Below are positions 17,902 through 26,266 of a stretch of 51,056 nt of DNA, one piece after another; positions within the stretch are counted from its first letter, which is position 1; every line of letters begins with the position of its first letter. Under the pieces are notes generated by a model. That model worked only from the letters and a program-made list of their open reading frames with translations, did no database searches and was not told the DNA's origin. Made by a program: the position numbers and the translations under genes. The DNA is from an uncultured Muribaculaceae bacterium (GTDB lineage: Bacteria; Bacteroidota; Bacteroidia; Bacteroidales; Muribaculaceae), in assembly GCA_910587185.1 (NCBI GenBank), contig CAJULY010000018.1, forward strand, positions 1 through 51,056. Direction: 5' to 3'.

Positions 17902-17942
17902 AAAAAAGTAAAAGAGCATGGGAAATTTTAGGTTTCCCATGC
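17902..17942 (-). terminator. Rho-independent terminator of the tetR-fabG operon
   Basis: A perfect 10-bp stem GCATGGGAAA/TTTCCCATGC (17916-17942) with a 7-base loop is followed on the minus strand by TCTTTTACTTTTTT. It is 29 bp downstream of the fabG stop. Confidence 0.8.
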
Positions 17943-17970
17943 ATTTGTTTTTTCTAAAATGTCACAGAAT

Positions 17971-18717
17971 TTACATGTTCATTCCGCCATCAACCTGAAT
18001 CACCTGACCGGTGACATAGCTTGACAAATCGGAAGCGAGGAATGTGGCGACGTTTGCAATATCCTCTACCTGGCCGCCGCGACGCAAGGGTATTTTCTGA
18101 ACCCATTCCGCACGGATATTGTCGGGTAGGGCAGCAGTCATGGCGGTTTCGATAAAGCCCGGAGCGATTGCGTTGGCGCGGATTCCGCGTGAACCGACTT
18201 CCTGAGCGATGCTCTTGGCGAGCGCTATAAGGCCGGCCTTAGAGGCTGCATAGTTTGCCTGACCGGCATTGCCATGGACTCCGACGACCGAAGCCATGTT
18301 TATGATGCTTCCTGAACGCTGACGCATCATTATCGGAAGAACCGCATGAATGAAGTTGAATGCGCTTTTGAGATTGACAGCTATAACGGCATCCCATTGC
18401 TGCTCTGACATACGCATCATGAGGCCGTCTTTGGTGATTCCGGCGTTGTTGACAAGTATGTCGATTCTTCCGAAATCTTCTTTTACCTTATTCACCACTT
18501 CTTCAGTTTCAGCAAAATTGGCGGCATTGGAGGCATAACCTTTGGCTTTGACCCCATAGGATGCTATTTCCTCTTCAGTCTGTTTTCCGTTTTCGTCTAT
18601 TACGAGATCAGTGAAAGCTATGTTCGCTCCTTCCTGAGCGAATTTGATAGCCAATGCTTTGCCGATTCCTCTTGCAGCGCCTGTGATAAGAGCGGTTTTT
18701 CCTTCGAGTAATTTCAT
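17971..18717 (-). CDS. fabG: 3-oxoacyl-[acyl-carrier-protein] reductase
   Basis: NADPH-dependent reduction of 3-oxoacyl-ACP in fatty acid elongation. It is a 248-residue classical short-chain dehydrogenase with the cofactor motif TGAARGIGKA (12-21), NNAG at 90-93 and the catalytic triad S143, Y156, K160 (NYAASK). The C-terminus (TGQVIQVDGGMNM) is typical of FabG rather than other SDRs. It starts 4 bp after the TetR gene, so the two are co-transcribed and the regulator may control it. Confidence 0.93.
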   Translation of the reverse strand: MKLLEGKTALITGAARGIGKALAIKFAQEGANIAFTDLVIDENGKQTEEEIASYGVKAKGYASNAANFAETEEVVNKVKEDFGRIDILVNNAGITKDGLMMRMSEQQWDAVIAVNLKSAFNFIHAVLPIMMRQRSGSIINMASVVGVHGNAGQANYAASKAGLIALAKSIAQEVGSRGIRANAIAPGFIETAMTAALPDNIRAEWVQKIPLRRGGQVEDIANVATFLASDLSSYVTGQVIQVDGGMNM

Positions 18718-18721
18718 TTTT

Positions 18722-19336
18722 CTAACATTTATGTTGGTTATCGTTATGGCAGGCTTTTACGCCTTCCACTAAAAAATCTATAATCTGCTCCGGATGATCC
18801 TGAGGGATGCCGGACATTTCATTTTCAGAGTCCTCCGGTTGAGTGTAGTAATAGGAAGAGCTGATAACGCACGAAATAATTGCCGGCAGTCGCTCAGCCT
18901 GGCATCGGTCGAACATACCAGAATCCACGCCCTGACGTATAAGCTCGTTGAAAAGAGCGCGTTCCTTGTCAAGAGCGAGGCGGAATATCTTCGTTACCCT
19001 TTTATGGTCACGCAACAACAGGCGTCTGTAACCTTCTGCGCGGGGCGCCGACTGTGAAATGATTTTGAAAAGTTCAAGGAGATAGCTCCGCAGCTTTTCG
19101 ATCGGTGTCATTTCCTGTCGGTCAACGATAGAGCGCAGACGATCGACAATCTGATTGCTTTGCTGCTCTATTACAGCATTATATATCTCGCGCTTGTTCT
19201 TGAAGTATGTGTAAATAGTACGGCGTCCTTTTTCAGAGGCCGCTGCGATATCATTCATCGTGGTGTTTTCAACACCTTTATAGGCGAATAATTGCCGAGC
19301 TACTTCAATTAATTTTTCTCGTGTCCTACTTACCAT
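18722..19336 (-). CDS. TetR/AcrR-family transcriptional regulator
   Basis: A 204-residue TetR-type repressor. The N-terminal HTH is clear (TTMNDIAAASEKGRRTIYTY, then FKNKREIYNAVI). The C-terminal ligand domain is helical and ends in a His/Asn-rich tail. It is encoded immediately upstream of fabG (4-bp gap), suggesting control of fatty acid synthesis or a response to acyl ligands; that link is inferred from position. A weak -7-like element TAATTTCG lies at 19365-19372 on the minus strand without a matching -33. Confidence 0.88.
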   Translation of the reverse strand: MVSRTREKLIEVARQLFAYKGVENTTMNDIAAASEKGRRTIYTYFKNKREIYNAVIEQQSNQIVDRLRSIVDRQEMTPIEKLRSYLLELFKIISQSAPRAEGYRRLLLRDHKRVTKIFRLALDKERALFNELIRQGVDSGMFDRCQAERLPAIISCVISSSYYYTQPEDSENEMSGIPQDHPEQIIDFLVEGVKACHNDNQHKC

Positions 19337-19410
19337 TTATATATGTTTGATGGTAATAACAGCGCGAAATTACTCAATTTTTTCCTAATTCTGTTAATTG
19401 TCATTGTTTT

Positions 19411-19443
19411 TTTGCATTCTCTGTCCGAAAATATGTAAATTCG
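19411..19443 (+). promoter_or_regulatory. Probable promoter for the dacB operon
   Basis: TTTG (19411-19414), a 21-bp spacer and TAAATTCG (19436-19443) give a match one base off the -7 consensus. The dacB ATG is 30 bp downstream. Confidence 0.45.
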
Positions 19444-19473
19444 TGGAATAAAACGAGAATACCACGCCCACAG

Positions 19474-20787
19474 ATGCAATATAAATTATACAACATACTG
19501 CTATTTCTGCTGTTGCCTGTTATGGCAGCAGCTCAGACCGACAATCCTTATGTTTCGAGTCTCCCGTCTATTCCCGCAAAAGATGTCGGCATATATATCG
19601 AAGATATTCGAACCGGCGATGTTATTCTGGATGTCAACGGCGAAAAGCTGTTCACACCAGCTTCGGTCACCAAGATTGTAACCTCGAGTACGGCCATGAA
19701 CAAAACCGGCCTGACCTCACGTTTTATAACAACAGTGGAGGCTGAAGGAAACATAGACAATGGAATCCTGAACGGCAATCTGATTATAAATGTGTGCGGC
19801 GATCCCACTGTCGAGTCGCGCCATTTTCCTCAGAACCGCGGATTTGCGGAAAAGATTGCGCTTGCGGTTGAAAAATCCGGAATTAAAACAATCACGGGAA
19901 CCGTCATTGCAAGATATTCTCCCGAGTATGAACAACCGACTCCCGCAGGATGGATGGATGAAGATCTGATTCATCCCTACGGCACCGAATATCATGCTGC
20001 AAATTATGCCGACAACATTGTCTCCCTTTCCATGCCTTCCGGGAAAACCAGTCCCGAGACTCCGGCTCTAATAGCGAGAAAAACCGGTAAGACCCGCAGA
20101 CAAAGAGGTTCAAAGGTCATAGAAGCAAACGGTTCGATGACAGTTGCGAATCCCGTTCCTGAATCCACAATGTGTCAGGCCGTGATAAACGCGTTGACAA
20201 AACACGGCATAGAGACATCTGGCCGATCCGAGACAAAAAACGCTAAGAAAAAACTGCAGATATATTCCCATAAGTCTCCGACTATGCTTGAGATAATCAC
20301 AAGCCTTATGTATCGCAGTGACAATCTTATGGCCGAAGGTATGCTGAGAGCGACTGCCCCCGGACGAAGCCGTTCGGATGCATTGTCTAACGAATTGAAG
20401 TTCTGGGAAGATAAAGGTATCGATATAACAGGCATCTCTCTTGAAGACGGCAGCGGATTGAGCAGAAACAATCGCATGACGCCATATTTTCTCGCGGAGA
20501 TACTCGATTGGATGCGGCTGAATAAAAACAGTAATAACCAATATGTAAACATATTTCCGGTTGCCGGCCGGTCCGGAACCATGAGAAATTTCCTGAAAGG
20601 GACCAAACTTGAAGGGAAGCTTGTGGCCAAGACAGGTAGCATGCGTAACGTTCAGTGCTACGCCGGGTTCAAATTGGATGACAATGGACAACCGACACAT
20701 CTCGTTGTTGTCATGCTTAATAATTTTTCCGACAGAGCACGACTAAAAAAAGCCCTCGAACAGCTTCTATTGGAAAAACTTTCGTAA
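19474..20787 (+). CDS. dacB: D-alanyl-D-alanine carboxypeptidase/endopeptidase (PBP4 family, S13)
   Basis: Trims or cleaves peptide cross-links of peptidoglycan in the periplasm. A 437-residue protein with a signal peptide (about 1-20, PVMAAAQ). All three penicillin-binding motifs are present: S64-V-T-K67, S282-D-N284 and K386-T-G388. The long insertion between the first two motifs is typical of the S13 family. It heads a plus-strand operon with a hypothetical gene, rsmI and a lipoprotein, at spacings of 21-34 bp. Confidence 0.93.
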   Translation: MQYKLYNILLFLLLPVMAAAQTDNPYVSSLPSIPAKDVGIYIEDIRTGDVILDVNGEKLFTPASVTKIVTSSTAMNKTGLTSRFITTVEAEGNIDNGILNGNLIINVCGDPTVESRHFPQNRGFAEKIALAVEKSGIKTITGTVIARYSPEYEQPTPAGWMDEDLIHPYGTEYHAANYADNIVSLSMPSGKTSPETPALIARKTGKTRRQRGSKVIEANGSMTVANPVPESTMCQAVINALTKHGIETSGRSETKNAKKKLQIYSHKSPTMLEIITSLMYRSDNLMAEGMLRATAPGRSRSDALSNELKFWEDKGIDITGISLEDGSGLSRNNRMTPYFLAEILDWMRLNKNSNNQYVNIFPVAGRSGTMRNFLKGTKLEGKLVAKTGSMRNVQCYAGFKLDDNGQPTHLVVVMLNNFSDRARLKKALEQLLLEKLS

Positions 20788-20821
20788 ATTTGCCCCGATT
20801 TAACATAAACTCAACCCACTC

Positions 20822-21436
20822 ATGAATACCGACACATATAATCTTCTTAATATCTGTCTTGAAATCGAAGGTCTCCTTTGCCTGGTTGAACGTCGTGGAG
20901 AGACAATTCCTAAAAATGTCTCGGACCTGCTTCTTGCAAAAACCGAGGCTTTACGAAACGGAATGATACGATTCACTTCAGTTCCCGCACCGGCATGTAA
21001 AAATGAAGGAATCAATATACCGCCTACGGTTGCAACTGCTGAGACCGTAACCGAAGCAGCGGCAAGCGAACAGATTGCAGATGCCGTAGAACTTGAAGAA
21101 AAAGAAGACGCTTGTCCGGACAATACTGAGACAGCCTCCGATGAAAATGAAAAGGAAAGCAGTCCTAAAACCGAAGAGGTGCCCGCAAAAGAAGAGACGA
21201 CAGTAGCGACAATGAATGATGTCGCACCGCTTGAGCTGACCGTCAACGACAAGTTCAGATTCCGTAGGGAATTATTTTCCAACAGCGACGTCGATCTGGC
21301 CGACGCACTTCAGGTTGCTTCGCAAATGTCAACTCCGGAAGAAATAGAGGATTATTTCTATAACGATTTGTGCTTTAATCCGGAAGATGAAGTGGTAAAA
21401 GACTTCATGAGAATTGTGACCAAACGTTTCCAGTAA
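20822..21436 (+). CDS. Hypothetical protein with acidic linker and conserved C-terminal segment
   Basis: A 204-residue cytoplasmic protein without a known function. Residues 1-50 are helical (LLNICLEIEGLLCLVERRGE); 70-130 form an acidic Glu/Ala/Thr-rich low-complexity linker; the last 65 residues form a compact acidic helical segment (LTVNDKFRFRRELFSNSDVD, EEIEDYFYNDLCFNPEDEVV) that looks like the conserved part. It lies between dacB and rsmI in an operon. Confidence 0.72.
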   Translation: MNTDTYNLLNICLEIEGLLCLVERRGETIPKNVSDLLLAKTEALRNGMIRFTSVPAPACKNEGINIPPTVATAETVTEAAASEQIADAVELEEKEDACPDNTETASDENEKESSPKTEEVPAKEETTVATMNDVAPLELTVNDKFRFRRELFSNSDVDLADALQVASQMSTPEEIEDYFYNDLCFNPEDEVVKDFMRIVTKRFQ

Positions 21437-21457
21437 AACTATTTATTCACCTTAAAA

Positions 21458-22174
21458 ATGGGTGGAAAATTAATAATCGTACCCACTCCTGTAGGGAATC
21501 TGGAGGATATGACCCCCAGGGCGATAAGCGTGCTTTCATCCTGCGATCTGATTCTCGCTGAAGATACGCGAACCAGCGGAGTCCTTTTAAAACACTTCGA
21601 CATAAGGACACCGATGTCGAGTCATCATAAATTCAACGAACATTCCTCGATAGCCCATGTCATTGACCGGTTGAAAGAAGGACAGACGATATGTCTCATA
21701 TCCGATGCCGGTACTCCCGGTATATCGGACCCCGGATTTCTCCTTTCAAGAGAATGCAGGCGCGAAGGGATCGAAGTCGAGACATTGCCCGGTGCTACTG
21801 CTTTTGTTCCGGCTCTCGTAAACTCCGGCCTTCCTATAGACCGATTCTGTTTCGAGGGATTCCTTCCCCAGAAAAAGGGCAGGGCAACCCGGATAAGCGA
21901 AATTGCAGAAGAATCAAGAACCATTGTCATCTATGAATCTCCTTTACGTCTGGTAAAGACATTGGAACAGCTTTCGGCGGCATGTGGACCGGAACGCGAG
22001 GCTTCTGTGTCCAGAGAAATATCCAAAATTCATGAAACTACCGTGCGAGGAACGCTTGCCGAACTTACTTCATATTTCAGACTAAACATTCCAAAAGGAG
22101 AAATCGTTATTATTTTACGCGGGAAAGACGCAGAGACTCAGACGCGCGTACATAAGAATAAATATAAGGAATAA
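21458..22174 (+). CDS. rsmI: 16S rRNA (cytidine(1402)-2'-O)-methyltransferase
   Basis: Methylates the ribose of C1402 in the 30S decoding centre using S-adenosylmethionine. The 238 residues cover the tetrapyrrole-methylase fold: KLIIVPTPVGNLEDMTPRAI at the N-terminus, LAEDTRTSGVLLKHFDI, LISDAGTPGISDPGFLLSRE, and ALVNSGLPIDRFCFEGFLPQ with the following KK(K/G)R motif. It is slightly shorter at the C-terminus than the E. coli enzyme. It is 21 bp downstream of the preceding gene. Confidence 0.95.
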   Translation: MGGKLIIVPTPVGNLEDMTPRAISVLSSCDLILAEDTRTSGVLLKHFDIRTPMSSHHKFNEHSSIAHVIDRLKEGQTICLISDAGTPGISDPGFLLSRECRREGIEVETLPGATAFVPALVNSGLPIDRFCFEGFLPQKKGRATRISEIAEESRTIVIYESPLRLVKTLEQLSAACGPEREASVSREISKIHETTVRGTLAELTSYFRLNIPKGEIVIILRGKDAETQTRVHKNKYKE

Positions 22175-22195
22175 TTCACTTCTAAACTTGATAAA

Positions 22196-23083
22196 ATGAA
22201 ACAATTACCCATCATTTCAGCGGCTTTGACCACGTTGCTCACTGTTTCATGCGGACAAAAAGCTGAAGAAAACAATCAGGCTCAGATGCTTGACACCACT
22301 GATGTCGTGACAATGAGCCGTGAGGAACTTGAAGCGACATTGATGACCCAGGATACGTTGCTTAACCTTGTCAATGACATATCGGCCGATATGATACAGC
22401 TGAAGAATATTGAAATGATTGTTTCCTCTCCTTCGGGTCTTAATGGAGAGACAACCTCTCAGCGTCGGCAGATCCTAAATGACATGCAGGCTGTAAAACA
22501 GACTTTGGCCGAACGCCGTCAGCGTCTTGCCCAGCTTGAGGAGAAACTTAAGAAAAACAGTCAGCAGAACACCATGCTTCTCAAGACAATCGAGAACATG
22601 AAGGCGCAGATCGAACAGAATGAAATGACGATTCAGACCCTTAACAAACAGTTGGCAGAAGCTAATATAAAGATTCAGGATCTCAATGTCGCTGTCGATT
22701 CGCTCAACACATCTGTTGCGGAAGAGAAAGCGGGAAAAGAGAAAGCTCAGGCTGAAGCGTCCAATCTGACCACGGAACTTAATACATGTTATTATGCCAT
22801 AGGATCAAAGAAAGAGCTCGAAGCGCATAATATAATACAGACCGGCTTCCTGCGTAAGACTAAGATCATGCAGGGCGATTATCAGATGAATTATTTCACA
22901 GCAATCGATAAGCGCACTGCTTCGAGAATACCTCTCTATAACAAAAAAGCTAAAGTCCTGACAAATCAGCCTAAAGACAGCTACAAGATTGTAGAGGACG
23001 AAAAAGGAATGAAAGTGCTCGAAATCACTAATCCCTCACGTTTCTGGGCTGCCACAAACTATCTGATCATTCAGACTAATTAG
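22196..23083 (+). CDS. Coiled-coil lipoprotein
   Basis: A 295-residue exported lipoprotein. The signal ends in a lipobox (LLTVSC, acylated Cys at 19). Residues about 75-200 form a long coiled coil (RRQRLAQLEEKLKKNSQQNT, EQNEMTIQTLNKQLAEANIK), followed by a small globular C-terminal domain (about 205-293, AIGSKKELEAHNIIQTGFLR; PKDSYKIVEDEKGMKVLEIT). Such proteins occur widely in Bacteroidales without an assigned role. It is the last gene of the dacB operon. Confidence 0.8.
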   Translation: MKQLPIISAALTTLLTVSCGQKAEENNQAQMLDTTDVVTMSREELEATLMTQDTLLNLVNDISADMIQLKNIEMIVSSPSGLNGETTSQRRQILNDMQAVKQTLAERRQRLAQLEEKLKKNSQQNTMLLKTIENMKAQIEQNEMTIQTLNKQLAEANIKIQDLNVAVDSLNTSVAEEKAGKEKAQAEASNLTTELNTCYYAIGSKKELEAHNIIQTGFLRKTKIMQGDYQMNYFTAIDKRTASRIPLYNKKAKVLTNQPKDSYKIVEDEKGMKVLEITNPSRFWAATNYLIIQTN

Positions 23084-23110
23084 CCAGATAACTTATAAAA
23101 AATTAATGGA

Positions 23111-23161
23111 ATCCGGGAGTTCGTATTGAACGCCCGGATTTCTTTATCTCTTATTTTTTTT
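23111..23161 (+). terminator. Rho-independent terminator of the dacB operon
   Basis: Stem ATCCGGG (23111-23117) pairs with CCCGGAT (23133-23139) and is followed by a T-rich tract ending in eight T. Confidence 0.75.
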
Positions 23162-23204
23162 AATACATCTAACGCTTATATTGTTTATCATTGGAGTATT
23201 TATA

Positions 23205-23240
23205 TAAAAAGAGCTGCGCATCTTTTGGGATACGCAGCTC
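23205..23240 (-). terminator. Rho-independent terminator of the NagB-LmbE fusion gene
   Basis: Stem GAGCTGCG/CGCAGCTC (23211-23240, extendable) is followed on the minus strand by TTTTTAT. It is 21 bp downstream of the stop at 23262. Confidence 0.85.
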
Positions 23241-23261
23241 TCGGTTTATTCAGGTTAGATA

Positions 23262-25241
23262 TTAACGGATGGGGTGGTACTGAACGAATGCTTCCATTGC
23301 TTCGTAGGAAGCAAGTCCAAGGCTTTCGTAAAGCTGTGCGGTCGCACGGTTTCTGTCTTCAGCTCGCTGCCAGAAAAGACGGTCGTCATCGCCGAGGAAC
23401 GGAGCGTTCTCCATCTGCGACTGATGCTTGAGGATAGAGTTACGTTTGAAGCGAAGTTCCTCCGGAGAGATGGGCACTGCCATTTCGATATGGTCGATTT
23501 CCCATTCAGCCCATGCTCCACGATACATCCAGATTCTGCAATCTTTCATCCACTCTTCGTCCTTCATGTCATCGATAGCTGCGAAAACAGCGTCAGTGCA
23601 GACACGGTGGGTTCCGTGGGGGTCAGCGAGGTCGCCGGCAACAAATATCTCATGCGGTTTCACATCCTCGATGAGCTTCTTGACGATCTTGATATCGGCT
23701 TCTGAAAGATCACCTTTCTTGATGGTACCTGTTTCATAGAACGGCAGATTCAGGAAGTGTACGTTTTCCGGCTTAACACCGATATATTTGCATGCGATGC
23801 GAGCTTCACCACGACGGATCATCGTCTTGAGGAAACGGATGTCGGGAAGATCGACTTCGCCAGATGCCTTGACATTGATAAAGTCATGTATCTCCTTGCT
23901 CTTGCTGCGATATTCCTCAGTATCGAATCCGAACTTATCGGCGATCTGGTCCATCAGCATCACGTAACGGATCATATCTTCGTCACCGACGGCAATGTTG
24001 CCTGAGGTCTCGTATGCCACATGTACATCATGCTTCTGATCAACGAGGCGTTTCAGCGTGCCACCCATTGAAATTACGTCATCGTCGGGATGCGGGCTGA
24101 ATACAATCACGCGCTTGGGATAAGGATTGGCGCGTTCGGGACGATATGTGTCATCAGCATTGGGTTTACCTCCGGGCCAACCGGTAATAGTGTGCTGGAG
24201 ATCATTGAATATCTTTATATTCACGTTATATGCTGAGCCATAGAGAGCGAGAAGTTCACCGAGACCGAAGTCATTGTAATCCTTGTCAGTGAGCTTGAGA
24301 ATCGGCTTACCGGTCATCTGGCAGAGCCATACGATAGCGCGACGGATAAGTTTGTCATTCCATTCACAGGAAGTAACAAGCCATGGCTGGCTGATGCGGG
24401 TGAGGTCTTCTGCGGCAGGAAGATCAACGACAACTTTTGCATTGGGATGACCCTGAAGGAAAGAAGCCGGTACAGAAGCATCGACAGCACCTTCGACAGT
24501 TTTCTTGACAATGGCTGCGTTGGTCTCACCCCAAGTCATAGTGACTATGCGACGAGAAGCGAGAAGATTGCCGATACCGAGAGTAATGGCAGTTGTGGGC
24601 ACGGTGTCGCATTTATAGTCGCTTGCGATCTTGTGACGGGTTTCATTGCCAAGGAGGACGAGACGGCAGAGGCTTGTGACCGGACTACCGGGTTCGTTGA
24701 AAGCAAGAGAACCGGCGGCGCCTATCTCGCAAACGCAGAAATCGATTCCGCCCTGGGCGGCGATAGTACGTTCGTAGTTCTTGCAGCATTCATACATATC
24801 TTCTTTGGTCACGGCAGGATCAAAGGTATAGATATTTTCAGGTGCAATGTCAATGTGATCCAGTAAAATCTCCTTGAGAAGATTCATTGTACACGGACCG
24901 TTAGGTATCAGAGGAAAAAACTCACTGATAGAGAACACCTTTACTTTTTTGAAGCTTACCTCGCCTTCTTTATAGAGGCGGATAAGTTCAGCATAGACGC
25001 TATGGGTGTTCATGCCTGCTCCGAGAGCGAGTACGCACGAACCTTTTTCAGCGACATTTCGCTTGATGTACTTGACAATGTTTTCTGCAATATACTTGCT
25101 ACCCTCGTTAACTGTTTCGAAGATACGTGTATAGACTTTCTCCTCACGTGTAAGAGCAGCCAATTCGACTTCACCTTGCGGGTCATAATAACGACGCGGA
25201 ACAAGGTCTAACTTGATTTGAGAACTTAGATTGGTCTTCAT
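23262..25241 (-). CDS. NagB-like domain fused to an LmbE/PIG-L-type deacetylase domain
   Basis: A 659-residue two-domain protein. I start it at the ATG at 25239-25241; the longer frame would begin upstream of a perfect promoter and add 45 hydrophobic residues with no homology. Residues about 25-290 resemble glucosamine-6-phosphate deaminase, but key positions are changed against the neighbouring nagB: MDEY is ISEF (105-108) and GPDGHIAF is GAAGSLAF (174-181), so the catalytic Asp and His are gone while FNEPG remains. Residues about 376-640 form an LmbE-type deacetylase with HPDD at 384-387 and a later DPHGTHR metal motif. It may deacetylate an amino sugar while the first domain binds a sugar phosphate. 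Such fusions are known in Bacteroidetes. Confidence 0.85.
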   Translation of the reverse strand: MKTNLSSQIKLDLVPRRYYDPQGEVELAALTREEKVYTRIFETVNEGSKYIAENIVKYIKRNVAEKGSCVLALGAGMNTHSVYAELIRLYKEGEVSFKKVKVFSISEFFPLIPNGPCTMNLLKEILLDHIDIAPENIYTFDPAVTKEDMYECCKNYERTIAAQGGIDFCVCEIGAAGSLAFNEPGSPVTSLCRLVLLGNETRHKIASDYKCDTVPTTAITLGIGNLLASRRIVTMTWGETNAAIVKKTVEGAVDASVPASFLQGHPNAKVVVDLPAAEDLTRISQPWLVTSCEWNDKLIRRAIVWLCQMTGKPILKLTDKDYNDFGLGELLALYGSAYNVNIKIFNDLQHTITGWPGGKPNADDTYRPERANPYPKRVIVFSPHPDDDVISMGGTLKRLVDQKHDVHVAYETSGNIAVGDEDMIRYVMLMDQIADKFGFDTEEYRSKSKEIHDFINVKASGEVDLPDIRFLKTMIRRGEARIACKYIGVKPENVHFLNLPFYETGTIKKGDLSEADIKIVKKLIEDVKPHEIFVAGDLADPHGTHRVCTDAVFAAIDDMKDEEWMKDCRIWMYRGAWAEWEIDHIEMAVPISPEELRFKRNSILKHQSQMENAPFLGDDDRLFWQRAEDRNRATAQLYESLGLASYEAMEAFVQYHPIR

Positions 25242-25265
25242 AATGGTTTTTAGATTTCGTAGCCA

Positions 25266-25296
25266 CAAAAATACGAAACTTCCTTTTCTTTGCAAA
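25266..25296 (-). promoter_or_regulatory. Consensus promoter for the NagB-LmbE fusion gene
   Basis: On the minus strand TTTG (25293-25296), a 19-bp spacer and TATTTTTG (25266-25273) match the consensus fully. Transcription should start near 25259, about 18 bp before the ATG at 25241. This position excludes the longer frame that would start at 25376. Confidence 0.8.
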
Positions 25297-25312
25297 ATTA
25301 TTTTTAAGTTAA

Positions 25313-25343
25313 TGTGGAAGTTCTTAATATTTTTGTAAATTTG
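25313..25343 (+). promoter_or_regulatory. Probable promoter for nagB
   Basis: TAAATTTG (25336-25343) fits the -7 consensus. TGTG (25313-25316) stands at the -33 position, 19 bp upstream. The nagB ATG is 45 bp downstream. It is back to back with the promoter of the fusion gene. Confidence 0.55.
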
Positions 25344-25388
25344 CATTTGTAGAAATAATTTTAAATCTAAATACAATCATTCCTAATT

Positions 25389-26198
25389 ATGAGACTAATT
25401 ATTGAACCTGACTACGAAAACGTGTCAAAATGGGCTGCCGCATACGTGGCTGCGAGAATCAACGAAGCTAATCCGACTGAAGAAAAACCTTTTGTACTCG
25501 GTTGTCCCACCGGCAGCTCTCCTCTGGGAATGTATCGTGAGCTTATTAAACTCAACAAAGAGGGTAAAGTCAGCTTCAAGAACGTTGTGACCTTCAATAT
25601 GGACGAATATTGCGGTATTCCCCGTGACCATGAACAGAGCTACTATACTTTCATGTGGACAAACTTTTTCAATCAGATCGATATAAAGCCGGAAAATGTA
25701 AATATTCTCAACGGCAATGCTGAAAATCCGACTGAAGAATGCGCCCGCTATGAGGCTAAAATCCAGAGCTACGGAGGCATAGATCTTTTCTTAGGCGGTG
25801 TAGGTCCTGACGGACATATCGCTTTCAACGAACCCGGATCGGCCCTTACTTCAAAGACAAGAATGAAGACTTTGACAAAGGATACCATCATTGCCAATTC
25901 ACGATTCTTTGACAACAATGTCGATCTCGTTCCGAAAACAGCCCTTACCGTCGGTGTCGGTACTATCATGGCTGCGAAAAGTGTTCTTCTTATTGTGAAC
26001 GGTCACAACAAGGCCCGTGCTTTGAAACACGGTGTAGAAGGCGGTATCAGCCAGATGTGGACAATTTCCGCTCTTCAGATGCATCCGAAAGCTATCATTG
26101 TGGCTGACGATGCTGCCTGCGAGGAACTGAAAGTCGGCACTTACCGTTACTTCAAGGATATCGAAAGCGCAAATCTCGCGCCTGAAAGCCAGCTTTAA
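25389..26198 (+). CDS. nagB: Glucosamine-6-phosphate deaminase
   Basis: Converts glucosamine-6-phosphate to fructose-6-phosphate and ammonia, the entry of amino sugars into glycolysis. The 269-residue length is canonical. Active-site segments are intact: FNMDEYCGI (catalytic Asp), GGVGPDGHIAFNEPG (Asp, His, Glu), and the substrate loop PTGSSPLGMY at the N-terminus. It is divergent from the degenerate NagB-LmbE fusion, sharing a 147-bp control region, so both are likely induced by the same amino-sugar signal. Confidence 0.95.
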   Translation: MRLIIEPDYENVSKWAAAYVAARINEANPTEEKPFVLGCPTGSSPLGMYRELIKLNKEGKVSFKNVVTFNMDEYCGIPRDHEQSYYTFMWTNFFNQIDIKPENVNILNGNAENPTEECARYEAKIQSYGGIDLFLGGVGPDGHIAFNEPGSALTSKTRMKTLTKDTIIANSRFFDNNVDLVPKTALTVGVGTIMAAKSVLLIVNGHNKARALKHGVEGGISQMWTISALQMHPKAIIVADDAACEELKVGTYRYFKDIESANLAPESQL

Positions 26199-26216
26199 AA
26201 CAATGCTGATATAAGA

Positions 26217-26245
26217 AACGCCGGAATGGTTCTCATTCCGGCGTT
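26217..26245. terminator. Bidirectional terminator between nagB and the MBL-fold gene
   Basis: A perfect 11-bp stem AACGCCGGAAT/ATTCCGGCGTT with a 7-base loop sits between the two convergent genes. The plus-strand tail is CTTGTTACCT; the minus-strand tail is TCTTATATCAG. Confidence 0.75.
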
Positions 26246-26266
26246 CTTGTTACCTATACTTGACAA

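Noticed and set aside
23126..23431. 101-residue plus-strand frame after the coiled-coil lipoprotein
   Set aside because: It runs through two terminator hairpins and into the NagB-LmbE gene in antisense.
25242..25376. N-terminal extension of the NagB-LmbE fusion
   Set aside because: It would begin upstream of the consensus promoter at 25266-25296 and encodes hydrophobic residues without family similarity.
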